NCBI RefSeq assembly: GCF_028275055.1
Contig: NZ_JAQCNJ010000039.1
Coordinates: 1-64,000, forward strand
DNA length: 64,000 bases
Direction of reading: 5' to 3'
DNA from: Haloplanus sp.
GTDB lineage: Archaea; Halobacteriota; Halobacteria; Halobacteriales; Haloferacaceae
Shown: piece by piece, positions 1 through 7,871 of the stretch
How the letters are laid out: each line of letters starts with the position of its first letter
Numbering within the stretch: the stretch's first letter is position 1
Position numbers and translations under genes: made by a program
The notes under the pieces: generated by a model
What the model was told of the DNA's origin: nothing
The model's input: the letters and a program-made list of their open reading frames with translations, nothing else
Database searches by the model: none

Positions 1-623
1 AACCCGGACATGGAGGTGATCGCGGAGATCAACACGCCCGCCTCCTTCGAGACGTTCAGCGAGACGCTGAACACCGGCATAGTGTTATCGGCACCACCCA
101 CGCCGAGGACGTGGAGACGCTCATCAACCGTGTGATCGAACAAGGGCTCGCCCCCTACCTCCTGCGGGAAATCGACCTCGTCGTGTTTCCACACCACGTC
201 GACGGCGAACGCTACGTCGCGGAGGCGGTGGAACTCCTGAGCGAACGGGAGTACGAGGCTCTTGAGGGCGGCCGACTCCTATCGGGTGTCGTCAAGAAGG
301 GCGAGCGCACACTCCACTGGGACGTCGTCGCGCGCCGCGACACGGACGGACGGTTCGACCTCGATTACGCCCATCCACACCTCGACGACGGCCACCGCTC
401 GGTCGGCATTCGCACCTTTCACCGACTGGCCGACGCGAGCGACCGCGAGGTCGAGGCCGTCGAAGCGGAGTTCCACCGCAAACACCGATACGTCCGGTAT
501 CTCGTCAAGGAGGGCGTCGCCGACGTCGACGACCTCTTCGGGTTCGTCTCGGACCTACGGACCGACGAGGCGGCGACGGTCGAACGCGCACGGAGCGAGA
601 CGGGTGGGGCCGGGAGCGACTGA
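1..623 (+). pseudogene. 3' part of archaeal type II/IV secretion (PilB/GspE-type) ATPase, frameshifted
   Basis: The window opens inside this gene. Frame 1 reads NPDMEVIAEINTPASFETF and runs to NTG at base 78. The conserved continuation HSVIGTTHAED lies in frame 3 from base 78. One C appears to be missing in the GGCAT context, where GGCCAT would keep the frame. The TGHSVIGTTHA stretch matches the conserved block near the ATP site of secretion NTPases that power archaeal pili. The remaining 180 residues, rich in acidic residues, form the usual C-terminal part and end at a normal stop. Either the gene is broken or the sequence has a one-base error. Its usual partner, a TadC membrane protein, sits alone near 26.8 kb. 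Confidence 0.75.
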
Positions 624-639
624 CGCGTGGCCCCGGAAC

Positions 640-1010
640 CCACCCCAACCGCCGAAGGACGTTCGGCACGACACTGGCGAGTCCCCGAGAACGAGCAGTG
701 CCGCGAACCCGAGCGACGGGTGAACGCCTTCACACCGGCCGGTGCTCGCGTTCCGGGTTTCGAGCGTACTCGTTCAGGTCGTCGAACGAGCGCCAGTACT
801 GCACCACCACCGGAGCGCGAAGGCCGAACCACGCCCGCGACCCGAGCAGTCCGCCCTCGGGGTCGGCCTCGAGTTCCCGCAACAACCGCGGCATGGCAAC
901 ACCACCGGCAGCCACCTGTGTACCGTCCACAGCGAGTTGATACGCATTCCGATCAGAAAGACCCCTCCACCTCCGCGGTCATTCGCCCGTGGACGATGTC
1001 GGATATGTCG
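640..1010 (-). pseudogene. decayed DUF4188 family gene
   Basis: Three reading frames on the minus strand together give a recognisable DUF4188 protein (a family of about 150 residues related to phenylacetaldoxime dehydratase). MTAEVEG comes from base 982, [19 protein letters not shown] in another frame, then [10 protein letters not shown] and [18 protein letters not shown] in a third, ending at an early stop near 731. At least two one-base shifts and a premature stop are needed, and the C-terminal part survives only as a weak match down to about 640. The region codes for no intact protein and otherwise fills a gap of nearly 500 bases. Confidence 0.55.
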
Positions 1011-1112
1011 AATCGGCGCCGACTGCGGCCGTGGGGATCATATGGGTTCGTCTCCTCCCGCCGTCTCCACCGACCGTGTTAACAGTTTTACGTGTCCAGT
1101 CCTCAGCAATCC

Positions 1113-1289
1113 ATGGGTGACGTAACCATGTGCCACCACTACGAACGTGAGTCTTGGGTCAACGATCAGGCCGACGACGAACCGGCGGCCGACACGGACG
1201 CCGAGGACGACGATTGGCTGCCCGACGAGTTCGAAGAGGAGCGTGACACCGACGTCAGCCTGCTGACCGACGGCGGCGACGACGCGTAG
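1113..1289 (+). CDS. small acidic protein, unknown function
   Basis: This encodes 58 residues beginning MGDVTMCHHYERES and continuing as an Asp/Glu-rich tail. A TTTTA element at 1086-1090 lies about 26 bases ahead of the ATG at 1113, which fits a leaderless start. The ATG at 1128 (MCHHYE) is an alternative. The CHHYE motif is the only part that looks constrained, since it could bind a metal. I do not recognise a function. The next gene is convergent. Confidence 0.55.
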   Translation: MGDVTMCHHYERESWVNDQADDEPAADTDAEDDDWLPDEFEEERDTDVSLLTDGGDDA

Positions 1290-1343
1290 TCACACCGCGG
1301 TTCGCGGCCGCCAGGTCTGCCATTTTTTCGCCCGAGCGGGCGG

Positions 1344-1994
1344 TCAGAGTCCGTACGGATCGAACGACGGACGCGTATCACCGGTTAACGGACAGTCGTA
1401 GGCATCTCTGATCCCCTCGGCGACCGTTGTCGACGGCCGAGTGAACAGAAAGACGACGCCGTACGGCCACGCGTGCGACGACGCGTCCGGAGGGTCGGGG
1501 TCGAGAAAGAGCGCTTCGATGGCCGGATCGCCGATCTCCGGGACGGACTCGAACTCCGCTTCGAGGGGGAGGAGCCCGGTCAGAACGCTCGGGACGAACG
1601 CGCCGTCGTTTGGTAGGGGGGCACGAGGTTGGACACCACAGACGCCGATCGGATCGCCGTTCTCGGTCAGAACGGTGTACGACGGTGCCCCGGCGCCGGG
1701 CGTCCAGCAGTTCCGGGCGACCTCCGGCGGGTCGATATCGACCGCGAAGGCGGTCCGGACCCGTCCCACCCGCTTGACGGCGGTCAGCCGCCACGGTTCG
1801 GCGTCGTCCGCCGGGTCGCCGGCGAGCGTCGCCTCGATGAGATCCCCGGTTTCGAGCGCGTCGACGGTCGACTGGTTGTCGGTGTAGCCGGACCGATAAA
1901 CGGAGTACAGCGTCGGCTCGTCGACGGCCTGTACGTTGATGTGTGGGACCGATTCGACGCCGCGGTACACCCGAAACCGTCCGGACTGTTCCAT
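1344..1994 (-). CDS. conserved haloarchaeal protein, possibly DUF6663
   Basis: A 216-residue soluble protein with no signal peptide or membrane segment. It begins with a SGRFRVYRG stretch, has the phrase TGDLIEATLAGDP in the first third, and ends VFLFTRPSTTVAEGIRDAY followed by a short RPSFDPY tail. This pattern resembles the DUF6663 family of haloarchaea as I remember it, but I am not certain. Cysteines are few and no catalytic motif is visible. It stands alone between a small acidic gene and an SDR gene, in a separate transcript from either. Confidence 0.6.
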   Translation of the reverse strand: MEQSGRFRVYRGVESVPHINVQAVDEPTLYSVYRSGYTDNQSTVDALETGDLIEATLAGDPADDAEPWRLTAVKRVGRVRTAFAVDIDPPEVARNCWTPGAGAPSYTVLTENGDPIGVCGVQPRAPLPNDGAFVPSVLTGLLPLEAEFESVPEIGDPAIEALFLDPDPPDASSHAWPYGVVFLFTRPSTTVAEGIRDAYDCPLTGDTRPSFDPYGL

Positions 1995-2061
1995 ACAAAG
2001 CGACCGGGACGCGCGGTCCTATGCGTTTCGCTCGTGACGATGGTGGATGCCGGACCCGCAA

Positions 2062-2847
2062 TCACCGCGGCGTTCGGGTCACCCCGCCGTCGATCCGAAC
2101 CGTCTCGCCGGTGATATAACTCGCCCGTGGTGAGAGCAGGAACGCGATCAGATCGGCGAGTTCGGCCGGATCGCCCGGGCGGCCGAGAGGGATGTCCCCG
2201 AGCCACGCCTCCCGGGCCTGTTCCCGTGATTCGAACGCGCCGACCGCCATGCTCTCCTCGACCAGGTCGTCGATCCGCCCGGTCTCGAACGGGCCGGGAG
2301 CGACGGCGTTGACCCGAACCGCCGGGGCCAGTTCGCGCGCGAGCGTCGCGTCCAACCCCACGATGGCGAGTCGGAGCGCGTTCGACAGGGCGTAGTTCTC
2401 GATCGTCTCCCACACGGTCCGGGAGGTGATCGAGACGACCGACCCGCCGCCGTCGCGAAGGTGTGGTGCCGCCGCCCGCACGACCCGGACGACGCTCAGC
2501 ACCAGCAACTCGTAGGTGTCGAGCCACTCCGTGTCGTCGATGTCGAGAAACGGCCGGGTGGCGGGGCCGCCGACGTTCGTGACGACGTGGTCGAGACCGC
2601 CGAAGGTGTCGACCGTCTCCCCGACGAGCGCGGTCACCGCGTCCGGGTCGGTCAGATCGGCGGCGACCCCGACCACGTTCCCGGCGCCGTCGTCGAGTTC
2701 CGCCACCGTCTCCGCCAGTCGATCCTCGTCACGACCGTTACAGACGACGCGGGCACCCGCCGCGGCCAGCGTCCGGGCACACGCCTTTCCGAAACCGCGA
2801 CTCGATCCCGTCACCAGTGCGACGTTGCCGTCGAGTTCGAGATCCAT
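2062..2847 (-). CDS. short-chain dehydrogenase/reductase with altered active site
   Basis: A 261-residue Rossmann protein of the SDR superfamily. TGSSRGFG (residues 13-20) is the nucleotide-binding loop, NVGG (91-94) follows strand 4, and Ser142 and Tyr152 are in place. The expected YxxxK lysine is replaced: the sequence reads YALSN, with Asn156 where Lys belongs. This LSN form is known in a FabG-like subgroup, so catalysis may differ from classical SDRs. The ATG at 2847 is chosen because homologues start [14 protein letters not shown]. The gene is divergent from the membrane hydrolase gene, with 110 bases between them. Substrate unknown. Confidence 0.85.
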   Translation of the reverse strand: MDLELDGNVALVTGSSRGFGKACARTLAAAGARVVCNGRDEDRLAETVAELDDGAGNVVGVAADLTDPDAVTALVGETVDTFGGLDHVVTNVGGPATRPFLDIDDTEWLDTYELLVLSVVRVVRAAAPHLRDGGGSVVSITSRTVWETIENYALSNALRLAIVGLDATLARELAPAVRVNAVAPGPFETGRIDDLVEESMAVGAFESREQAREAWLGDIPLGRPGDPAELADLIAFLLSPRASYITGETVRIDGGVTRTPR

Positions 2848-2957
2848 AGGCGTCGGTTCGGGGCCAGTGACTAATACCGACCGCCCCCGAGCACGGACGG
2901 AACAGCGGATATCCGCCGCCCCGAAACAGCCAAGCCCGATCCGCCGAATCGTCGGGT

Positions 2958-3410
2958 GTGTCACCGCTCGGCCACCTCGCGCTCGCCGTTCTCGCGGCCC
3001 GAATCGCGGGGTATCGCGGTCGTGCCGCCGCCGTGCTTCTCGTCGGTGCCTTTCTCCCGGATGTCGTCGACAAACCGCTCGGGGCGCTGGGGCTCGTGCC
3101 CTCGTTTCACACCGTTGGACACTCCGTGTTCGTTCTCGCGGCGGTCGGGGCCGTTTGCCTCGCCACCGGCCGCGGCCGCCCGCTCGCACTCGGCTGGCTG
3201 TCACACCTCCTCGGGGACCTGCCGCTCGCGATTCCGCGGTATCTCGATCACTACATCTGGCCGGCGCTCGCCCCGCCAGCGCCGCCGGCCGACCCCGTCC
3301 GAGGGTATGTGGTTGGCTACGCCACCAGCCCGGCGTTCGCCGCCGAACTCCTCCTGTTTGGACTGGCGCTTGTGCTCGTCGCCCCCGACCTGTTGCGAGC
3401 GGAGACGTAA
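2958..3410 (+). CDS. YdjM-type membrane-bound metal-dependent hydrolase
   Basis: A 150-residue integral membrane protein of the DUF457/YdjM family. The family's polar motifs are all present: GHLALAV near the N-terminus, [11 protein letters not shown] around residue 32, HTVGHSVFV near 50 and [10 protein letters not shown] near 80. These His and Asp residues are thought to hold a metal. Four or so hydrophobic segments alternate with them. The start is a GTG at 2958. The physiological substrate of this family is not settled, though some members are linked to lipid or DNA-damage phenotypes. Confidence 0.8.
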   Translation: MSPLGHLALAVLAARIAGYRGRAAAVLLVGAFLPDVVDKPLGALGLVPSFHTVGHSVFVLAAVGAVCLATGRGRPLALGWLSHLLGDLPLAIPRYLDHYIWPALAPPAPPADPVRGYVVGYATSPAFAAELLLFGLALVLVAPDLLRAET

Positions 3411-3466
3411 CGGTCTCCTCGCCGGCACGCCGTGGCACTCAATTACCTGCAGCCGTATCCGCGTGT

Positions 3467-3811
3467 ATGGCCGACGAATCACTGTTGTTGCAACCCGTTC
3501 TCGACGATGACGACGACGTGCGCCTCGTCCAGCGGTACGCGAGCGCGGGCGCCCGAACCGGCGCGAAAGTCGGCGCCGCCGCCGGTCCCGTCGGTGCCGG
3601 TATCGGTGCCGGGGTCGGGAGCGCGGCGGGCTTTTTCATCGGATACGGTGTCAGCGGCGTGAACCCCGCCGAACGCCGCGATGTGACGGGAGACGACGGC
3701 TACGAGTACAACAACGACAACGAGTACGGTCAGGACCACGACCACGACGCACACGCCGACGGCGACGACGGACCGGTAACCATCTCCGTTGAGGACGAAC
3801 TCGACTCGTAG
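3467..3811 (+). CDS. glycine-zipper protein with acidic, His-rich tail
   Basis: A 114-residue protein starting MADESLLLQP. The middle (residues 25-62) is a glycine/alanine repeat, GAKVGAAAGPVGAGIGAG, of the glycine-zipper type that packs into membranes. The tail is Asp/Asn/His rich (QDHDHDAHAD) and could bind metal or stay soluble. An AATTAC element at 3441-3446 is 26 bases ahead of the ATG, supporting a leaderless start at 3467. No named family is recognised. A role at the membrane is inferred only from the zipper. Confidence 0.7.
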   Translation: MADESLLLQPVLDDDDDVRLVQRYASAGARTGAKVGAAAGPVGAGIGAGVGSAAGFFIGYGVSGVNPAERRDVTGDDGYEYNNDNEYGQDHDHDAHADGDDGPVTISVEDELDS

Positions 3812-3885
3812 CGACGGCACGTGGTGTGTCGCCCGCGGTCGACCCCCCACCGTGGCCGATACGCCTCCGACGCCGGTCCCTACGG

Positions 3886-4758
3886 TCAGGTCGGCGGCTC
3901 CAGACTGGCGGCCGCCGCGGCGACCGCGCCGCTGATGAGAAGCACGAGAACGCTCGCCGCGTTGAGAAAGGTCGTCGCGCCGATCCGCACCTTTCCGTAG
4001 ATTTCGAGCGGCATGGTCGTCACGCCGCTCCCGGCGAGAAAGAAGGTGATCAGAAACTCGTTGAACGACAACGCGAACGCGAACAGCACCGACGCGACCA
4101 GTGCCGGCCAGAGCAACGGGAGGGTGACGGTTCGAAAGGCGGTCGGACCGTCTGCGCCGAGGTCGTGGGCCGCCTCAACGAGGCCGTCGTCGAGGGTCGC
4201 GTACCGCGACGCGATGAGGAACGTGCTGAACGGCAACACCCAGTAGAGGTGGCCGGCGAGAACGGGACCGAGGCCGAACCCGAGACCGACCCGGCCGGCG
4301 GCGATCCCGATCCCGACGGCGACGACGACGGTCGGGACGAACAACGGAATCGCGACCGTCATGGCGACGCCGGCCCGGACCCATCCCGGGAGCCGTCCCC
4401 GGACGATCGTTCTGGCGGCGAGCAGTCCGAGACCGGTCCCGGCAACGGCGGTGACGGCCCCCACCGCGGTGCTGGTCGCGAGGCTCCGAACGAACCGGGT
4501 GTCGGTCAACACCTCGCCGTACCACCGAAGCGTCGCGCCGTCGAGTGGGATCGAGGGCTGTGACCCCGGCGACAACGACAGGTACGCGACGACGACGACG
4601 GGGAGGTACAGAAAGACTGCGGTCGAAACGACCGTGACGCGGAAGAAGCCGCCGTTGACGACCGCGGCGAGTCCCCCGTGAAGGCGGTCGACCGATCGCT
4701 CGATTCGACCGGCCGGTTGCTCGTGTTCGGCCGTGGGTGGGGACCGGCGCTCGCCCAC
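3886..4758 (-). CDS. ABC importer permease, PotC type
   Basis: A 290-residue inner-membrane permease with six predicted spans, the last gene of a four-gene importer operon. The binding-protein-dependent transport motif is present near residue 195 as EAAHDLGADGPTAFRTVTLPLL (an EAA loop, here with key residues E, A, A, G and P), which docks on the ATPase. It begins at a GTG three bases after the stop of the other permease gene. Similarity to PotC suggests uptake of a polyamine or a similar small cation, but related systems take up thiamine, iron or phosphonates. Confidence 0.88.
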   Translation of the reverse strand: MGERRSPPTAEHEQPAGRIERSVDRLHGGLAAVVNGGFFRVTVVSTAVFLYLPVVVVAYLSLSPGSQPSIPLDGATLRWYGEVLTDTRFVRSLATSTAVGAVTAVAGTGLGLLAARTIVRGRLPGWVRAGVAMTVAIPLFVPTVVVAVGIGIAAGRVGLGFGLGPVLAGHLYWVLPFSTFLIASRYATLDDGLVEAAHDLGADGPTAFRTVTLPLLWPALVASVLFAFALSFNEFLITFFLAGSGVTTMPLEIYGKVRIGATTFLNAASVLVLLISGAVAAAAASLEPPT

Positions 4759-4761
4759 GGG

Positions 4762-5670
4762 TTACCACCGCCCGAGTTCCGCGCGGACGTCGCTCGACAA
4801 CGCACCGATGCCGAAGCCGACGAGAACGATCGCGAGAAACGCGACCGAGAGCGCGGCCGCGAACGGGTAATTGAGCACGTCGTAGAACTGCGCCGTGATG
4901 ACCTGGGCGATCAGTTGCTCCGACGGGGCGGCGAGGATCTGTGGCGTCGCGAACGCGCCGGCGATGCGGGCGTAGACGATGAGCGCACCCGCGACGGCAC
5001 CGCCGTACGTCTCCGGGACGATGATGTCCCGGAAGACACGGACCGGGCCGGCACCGAGGTCACGGGCCGCTTCGACCTGCCGGTAGTCCAACCGTTCCAT
5101 CGAGACGTACATTGTCAGGAGCACGTAGGGGAGGTAGATATGGACAAAGCCGAGGCCAAGCGAGAGGCTCGGGAGTGCAAACGGCCCGACGACAACGCTC
5201 GCGCCACCGCGAAGAAGGTCCAGCGGTCGGTCGGCCAGTCCGGTCTCTGTCAGCAGTACGTTCACGAGACCGTTCTCGGCGAGAATCCACACCCACGTGT
5301 AGTTGAGCACGACGTAGTTCAGCCACAACGGGAGGGTAAACGAAACAAGCAGCGCGAGGCGGTAGCGGGCCGGACACCGGTGGGCGAGCCAGTAGGTCAC
5401 GGGGTATGCGACGGTCAGACAGATGCCGGTGATCACGACGCCGATACCCAGCGACCGGAGCATGACGTCCGGATAGACGCTCCCGCCAAGCGCCGCGTAG
5501 TTCGTGAGCGTCACCGGCGGACTGACGCTCTCGACGAACAGGAAACCGAGCGGAACGACACCGAGCGCAACGGCGAGTGCGGTCGGGAGCGCGGCCAGTC
5601 CCGCGTCGGCGACCGTCCCGCGGGCGGCGGGTGTCGATGGCCACCACGACCGGTCGGTCAGCCCGCTCAT
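4762..5670 (-). CDS. ABC importer permease, PotB type
   Basis: A 302-residue permease with six predicted spans that pairs with the PotC-type subunit. The cytoplasmic coupling loop reads EAARDLGAGPVRVFRDIIVP near residue 210. The N-terminal 25 residues are polar and precede the first span. The start overlaps the stop of the ATPase gene by four bases (5667-5670, ATGA), so the two are translationally coupled. Its substrate follows that of the binding protein in the same operon, which is only broadly assigned. Confidence 0.88.
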   Translation of the reverse strand: MSGLTDRSWWPSTPAARGTVADAGLAALPTALAVALGVVPLGFLFVESVSPPVTLTNYAALGGSVYPDVMLRSLGIGVVITGICLTVAYPVTYWLAHRCPARYRLALLVSFTLPLWLNYVVLNYTWVWILAENGLVNVLLTETGLADRPLDLLRGGASVVVGPFALPSLSLGLGFVHIYLPYVLLTMYVSMERLDYRQVEAARDLGAGPVRVFRDIIVPETYGGAVAGALIVYARIAGAFATPQILAAPSEQLIAQVITAQFYDVLNYPFAAALSVAFLAIVLVGFGIGALSSDVRAELGRW

Positions 5671-6740
5671 TCGCCGTCCTCCGTGTTCGCCTCGGTCACC
5701 AGCGACGCGTCGAGCACGTCGAGCCCAACCGTCGCCCCCACGGTGACGTCCCCGTCGGCGCGGGTCCGTACCCGGACCGAATCGCCTCCGTCGAGAGCAA
5801 CACCGTACTCCTCGTGTGCCCCTTTGTACGAGACGGATCGGACCGTTCCGGAGAGAGTCTCGCCGCCCGGACGGAGATCCTCCGGTCGGATGACAATCGT
5901 TACCGATCCGTCCGGCACCCCGGTATCGGCAGCGGCGTCGAACCGCCCACCGCCGGCCTCAACGGTCACCCGGCCGTTCTCCCGGCCTTGGACCGTGGCG
6001 GTAAGGAGATTGGCGTCTCCGAGAAAGTCGGCCACGAACGCCGTCCGCGGGCGGTTGTAGAGCGTCGACGGCGACCCCGACTCGACGACGCGGCCGTCAC
6101 GCATCACCGCTATCCGGTCGGCCATGCTCAGCGCGCTCTCCTGATCGTGCGTGACGTAGAGAAACGTCGTTCCGACGTCGCGTTGTATCCGGCGGAGTTC
6201 GGTCCGCATCTCGGTCCGGAGCGTCCGGTCGAGCGACGAGAGCGGTTCGTCGAGAAGAAGCACCGACGGCTCGTTGGCGAGCGCTCTGGCGAGGGCGACC
6301 CGCTGGCGCTGACCGCCGGACAGCGACGCGGGATCCCGGTCACCGAACCCCGACAATCCGACCGTCTCCAGCATCTCCTCGACCTGTTCGCGGCGCGTCG
6401 CCTCCGGCACGCCGTCGCGGGCGAGACCGTAGCCGACGTTTTCGGCGACGGTCATGTGTGGAAACAGAACGAGGTCCTGAAAAACGAGGTTCGTCTCCCG
6501 GTCCCGCGGCGGCCGGTCGGTCACGTCTCTGCCGGCGAGTTCGACCTCGCCGGCCGTCGGCGACTCCAGCCCGGCGAGTATCCGCAGGGTCGTCGTCTTT
6601 CCACAGCCGGACGGGCCGACGATGGCGAAAAACTCGCCGGGTTCGACGGCAAGCGAGACGCCGGCCACCGCCGTCGTGTCACCGAACCGCTTGACCAGGC
6701 CGTCCGTTCGGAGGGTCATCTGTGAGGAGCCGCTGGTCAC
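5667..6740 (-). CDS. ABC importer ATPase, PotA type
   Basis: A 357-residue ATPase that powers the importer. Walker A is GPSGCGKTT, the ABC signature is SLSGGQRQRVALARAL, and Walker B reads LLLDEPLSSLD followed by the switch histidine in YVTHDQ. A C-terminal TOBE-like domain (about residues 270-350) fits the PotA/MalK/UgpC class. The start may be the GTG at 6740 or the ATG at 6719 (MTLRTDG). The 6740 start leaves seven bases after the binding-protein gene, as expected in a tight operon. Confidence 0.9.
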   Translation of the reverse strand: MTSGSSQMTLRTDGLVKRFGDTTAVAGVSLAVEPGEFFAIVGPSGCGKTTTLRILAGLESPTAGEVELAGRDVTDRPPRDRETNLVFQDLVLFPHMTVAENVGYGLARDGVPEATRREQVEEMLETVGLSGFGDRDPASLSGGQRQRVALARALANEPSVLLLDEPLSSLDRTLRTEMRTELRRIQRDVGTTFLYVTHDQESALSMADRIAVMRDGRVVESGSPSTLYNRPRTAFVADFLGDANLLTATVQGRENGRVTVEAGGGRFDAAADTGVPDGSVTIVIRPEDLRPGGETLSGTVRSVSYKGAHEEYGVALDGGDSVRVRTRADGDVTVGATVGLDVLDASLVTEANTEDGE

Positions 6741-6747
6741 AACGCGG

Positions 6748-7806
6748 TCACGCGCCCGCCGCGCTCTTGGCCTCGGTCCACACCTGTTGGTACCGCTTGA
6801 TCAGCGACTGCGGCTTGGGCTCCTCGTAGATGAACCGCGTCGGATCGTCGAGACCGAAGGCCGCGCGGTCGATGTCGTTCTCGTTGAACACCCGCCCGTT
6901 CGGGACGGCGATGTTCGAGGGGGCCATCAGCGAGTCGTACCCCACACCGGCGTGCCACTCCTGAATGAAGCGGTGGGCGGCGTCGACGTTCTCGGCTCCC
7001 TCCGGGATACAGAACTGCAGGAACCACGCTTTCGTCCCCTCGTCGGGGTACACCCGTTCGACGGGGACGCCTTCGTTCTGCATCGACGAGATCACGTAGT
7101 TCCAGACCGGTTGGATCGCCACCTCCCCCGACCCGAGCAACTGTTCGGAGTCGCCACCGGACGACCACAGCCCCTCCGCGAGGTTGACGTGGGTCGTCAG
7201 GCGACGACGGGTCGCCTCGAAGTCGATTTCGTCGGCACCGGTCGGATTGAGCGGCTCGGAACCGAAGGCGGCCCGCTCGTACAACAGTTGGAGGCGGGCG
7301 TCGTCCCGGCCGCCGATCAGGCCCCCGTACGACTCGTCGAACAACGCGCGAAGACTCGTCACGTCGTCGCTGATTTCGTCCGTGTTGACCGCAAGCGGCG
7401 TTTGTCCGAACGACCGCGGGACGCCGTACACCGACCCCTCCGATTGGAAGTAGTCTCGCTTGACGAACTCGAAGATGTCGTCGTACGCCGGTACCGCGTC
7501 GAGATCGATCGGTTGCACGAGACCGTCGGCTATCGCGGGCGGCACGGCGTAGTTGCCAAGCGCCACAAGGTCGTGGTCCGACCGGCCCGAACGCAACAGC
7601 GAGAGACTCTGTGCCGAACTCTGTGCGGCCTGTAGCTCGACCGAAATGCCGGTCTCTCGCTCGATCTCGTCGAAGATTCCGTCCGCGTACACGTAGTTCC
7701 AATCCAACAGGCGAAGCGTCGCGTTGTTGCCACCGCCGGTACAGCCCGCGCCGACGGCGACGGTTCCCGCACCGACGCCGGCGAGATACTGCCTTCGCGT
7801 TACCAT
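6748..7806 (-). CDS. ABC importer substrate-binding lipoprotein, PotD-like
   Basis: A 352-residue periplasm-side (pseudoperiplasmic) binding protein, the first gene of the importer operon. The N-terminus TRRQYLAGVGAG is a twin-arginine signal and ends in a lipobox with Cys22 (AVGAGC), so it is exported folded by Tat and lipid-anchored. The body LRLLDWNYVYADGIFDEIE matches the PotD/spermidine-binding group. A leaderless start at 7806 follows a TATA element. Ligand could be a polyamine or another small organic molecule. Confidence 0.85.
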   Translation of the reverse strand: MVTRRQYLAGVGAGTVAVGAGCTGGGNNATLRLLDWNYVYADGIFDEIERETGISVELQAAQSSAQSLSLLRSGRSDHDLVALGNYAVPPAIADGLVQPIDLDAVPAYDDIFEFVKRDYFQSEGSVYGVPRSFGQTPLAVNTDEISDDVTSLRALFDESYGGLIGGRDDARLQLLYERAAFGSEPLNPTGADEIDFEATRRRLTTHVNLAEGLWSSGGDSEQLLGSGEVAIQPVWNYVISSMQNEGVPVERVYPDEGTKAWFLQFCIPEGAENVDAAHRFIQEWHAGVGYDSLMAPSNIAVPNGRVFNENDIDRAAFGLDDPTRFIYEEPKPQSLIKRYQQVWTEAKSAAGA

Positions 7807-7830
7807 CGGTACGTATCGCCGCCGGATCCT

Positions 7831-7842
7831 GATAAATTATAC
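7831..7842 (-). promoter_or_regulatory. TATA element of the PotABCD-type importer operon
   Basis: On the minus strand this reads TATAATTTATC, about 27-35 bases ahead of the ATG at 7806. In an otherwise GC-rich region this is a clear archaeal TATA box and sets a leaderless or near-leaderless start for the binding-protein gene and the operon behind it. Confidence 0.7.
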
Positions 7843-7871
7843 GAGAACCGTATGAACGCCCCTGGCCCGGT

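Noticed and set aside
4678-6725. Very long plus-strand open frames across the importer genes
   Set aside because: They are Arg/Asp-rich antisense shadows of the permease and ATPase genes, which have clear motifs on the minus strand; high G+C leaves many shadow frames open.
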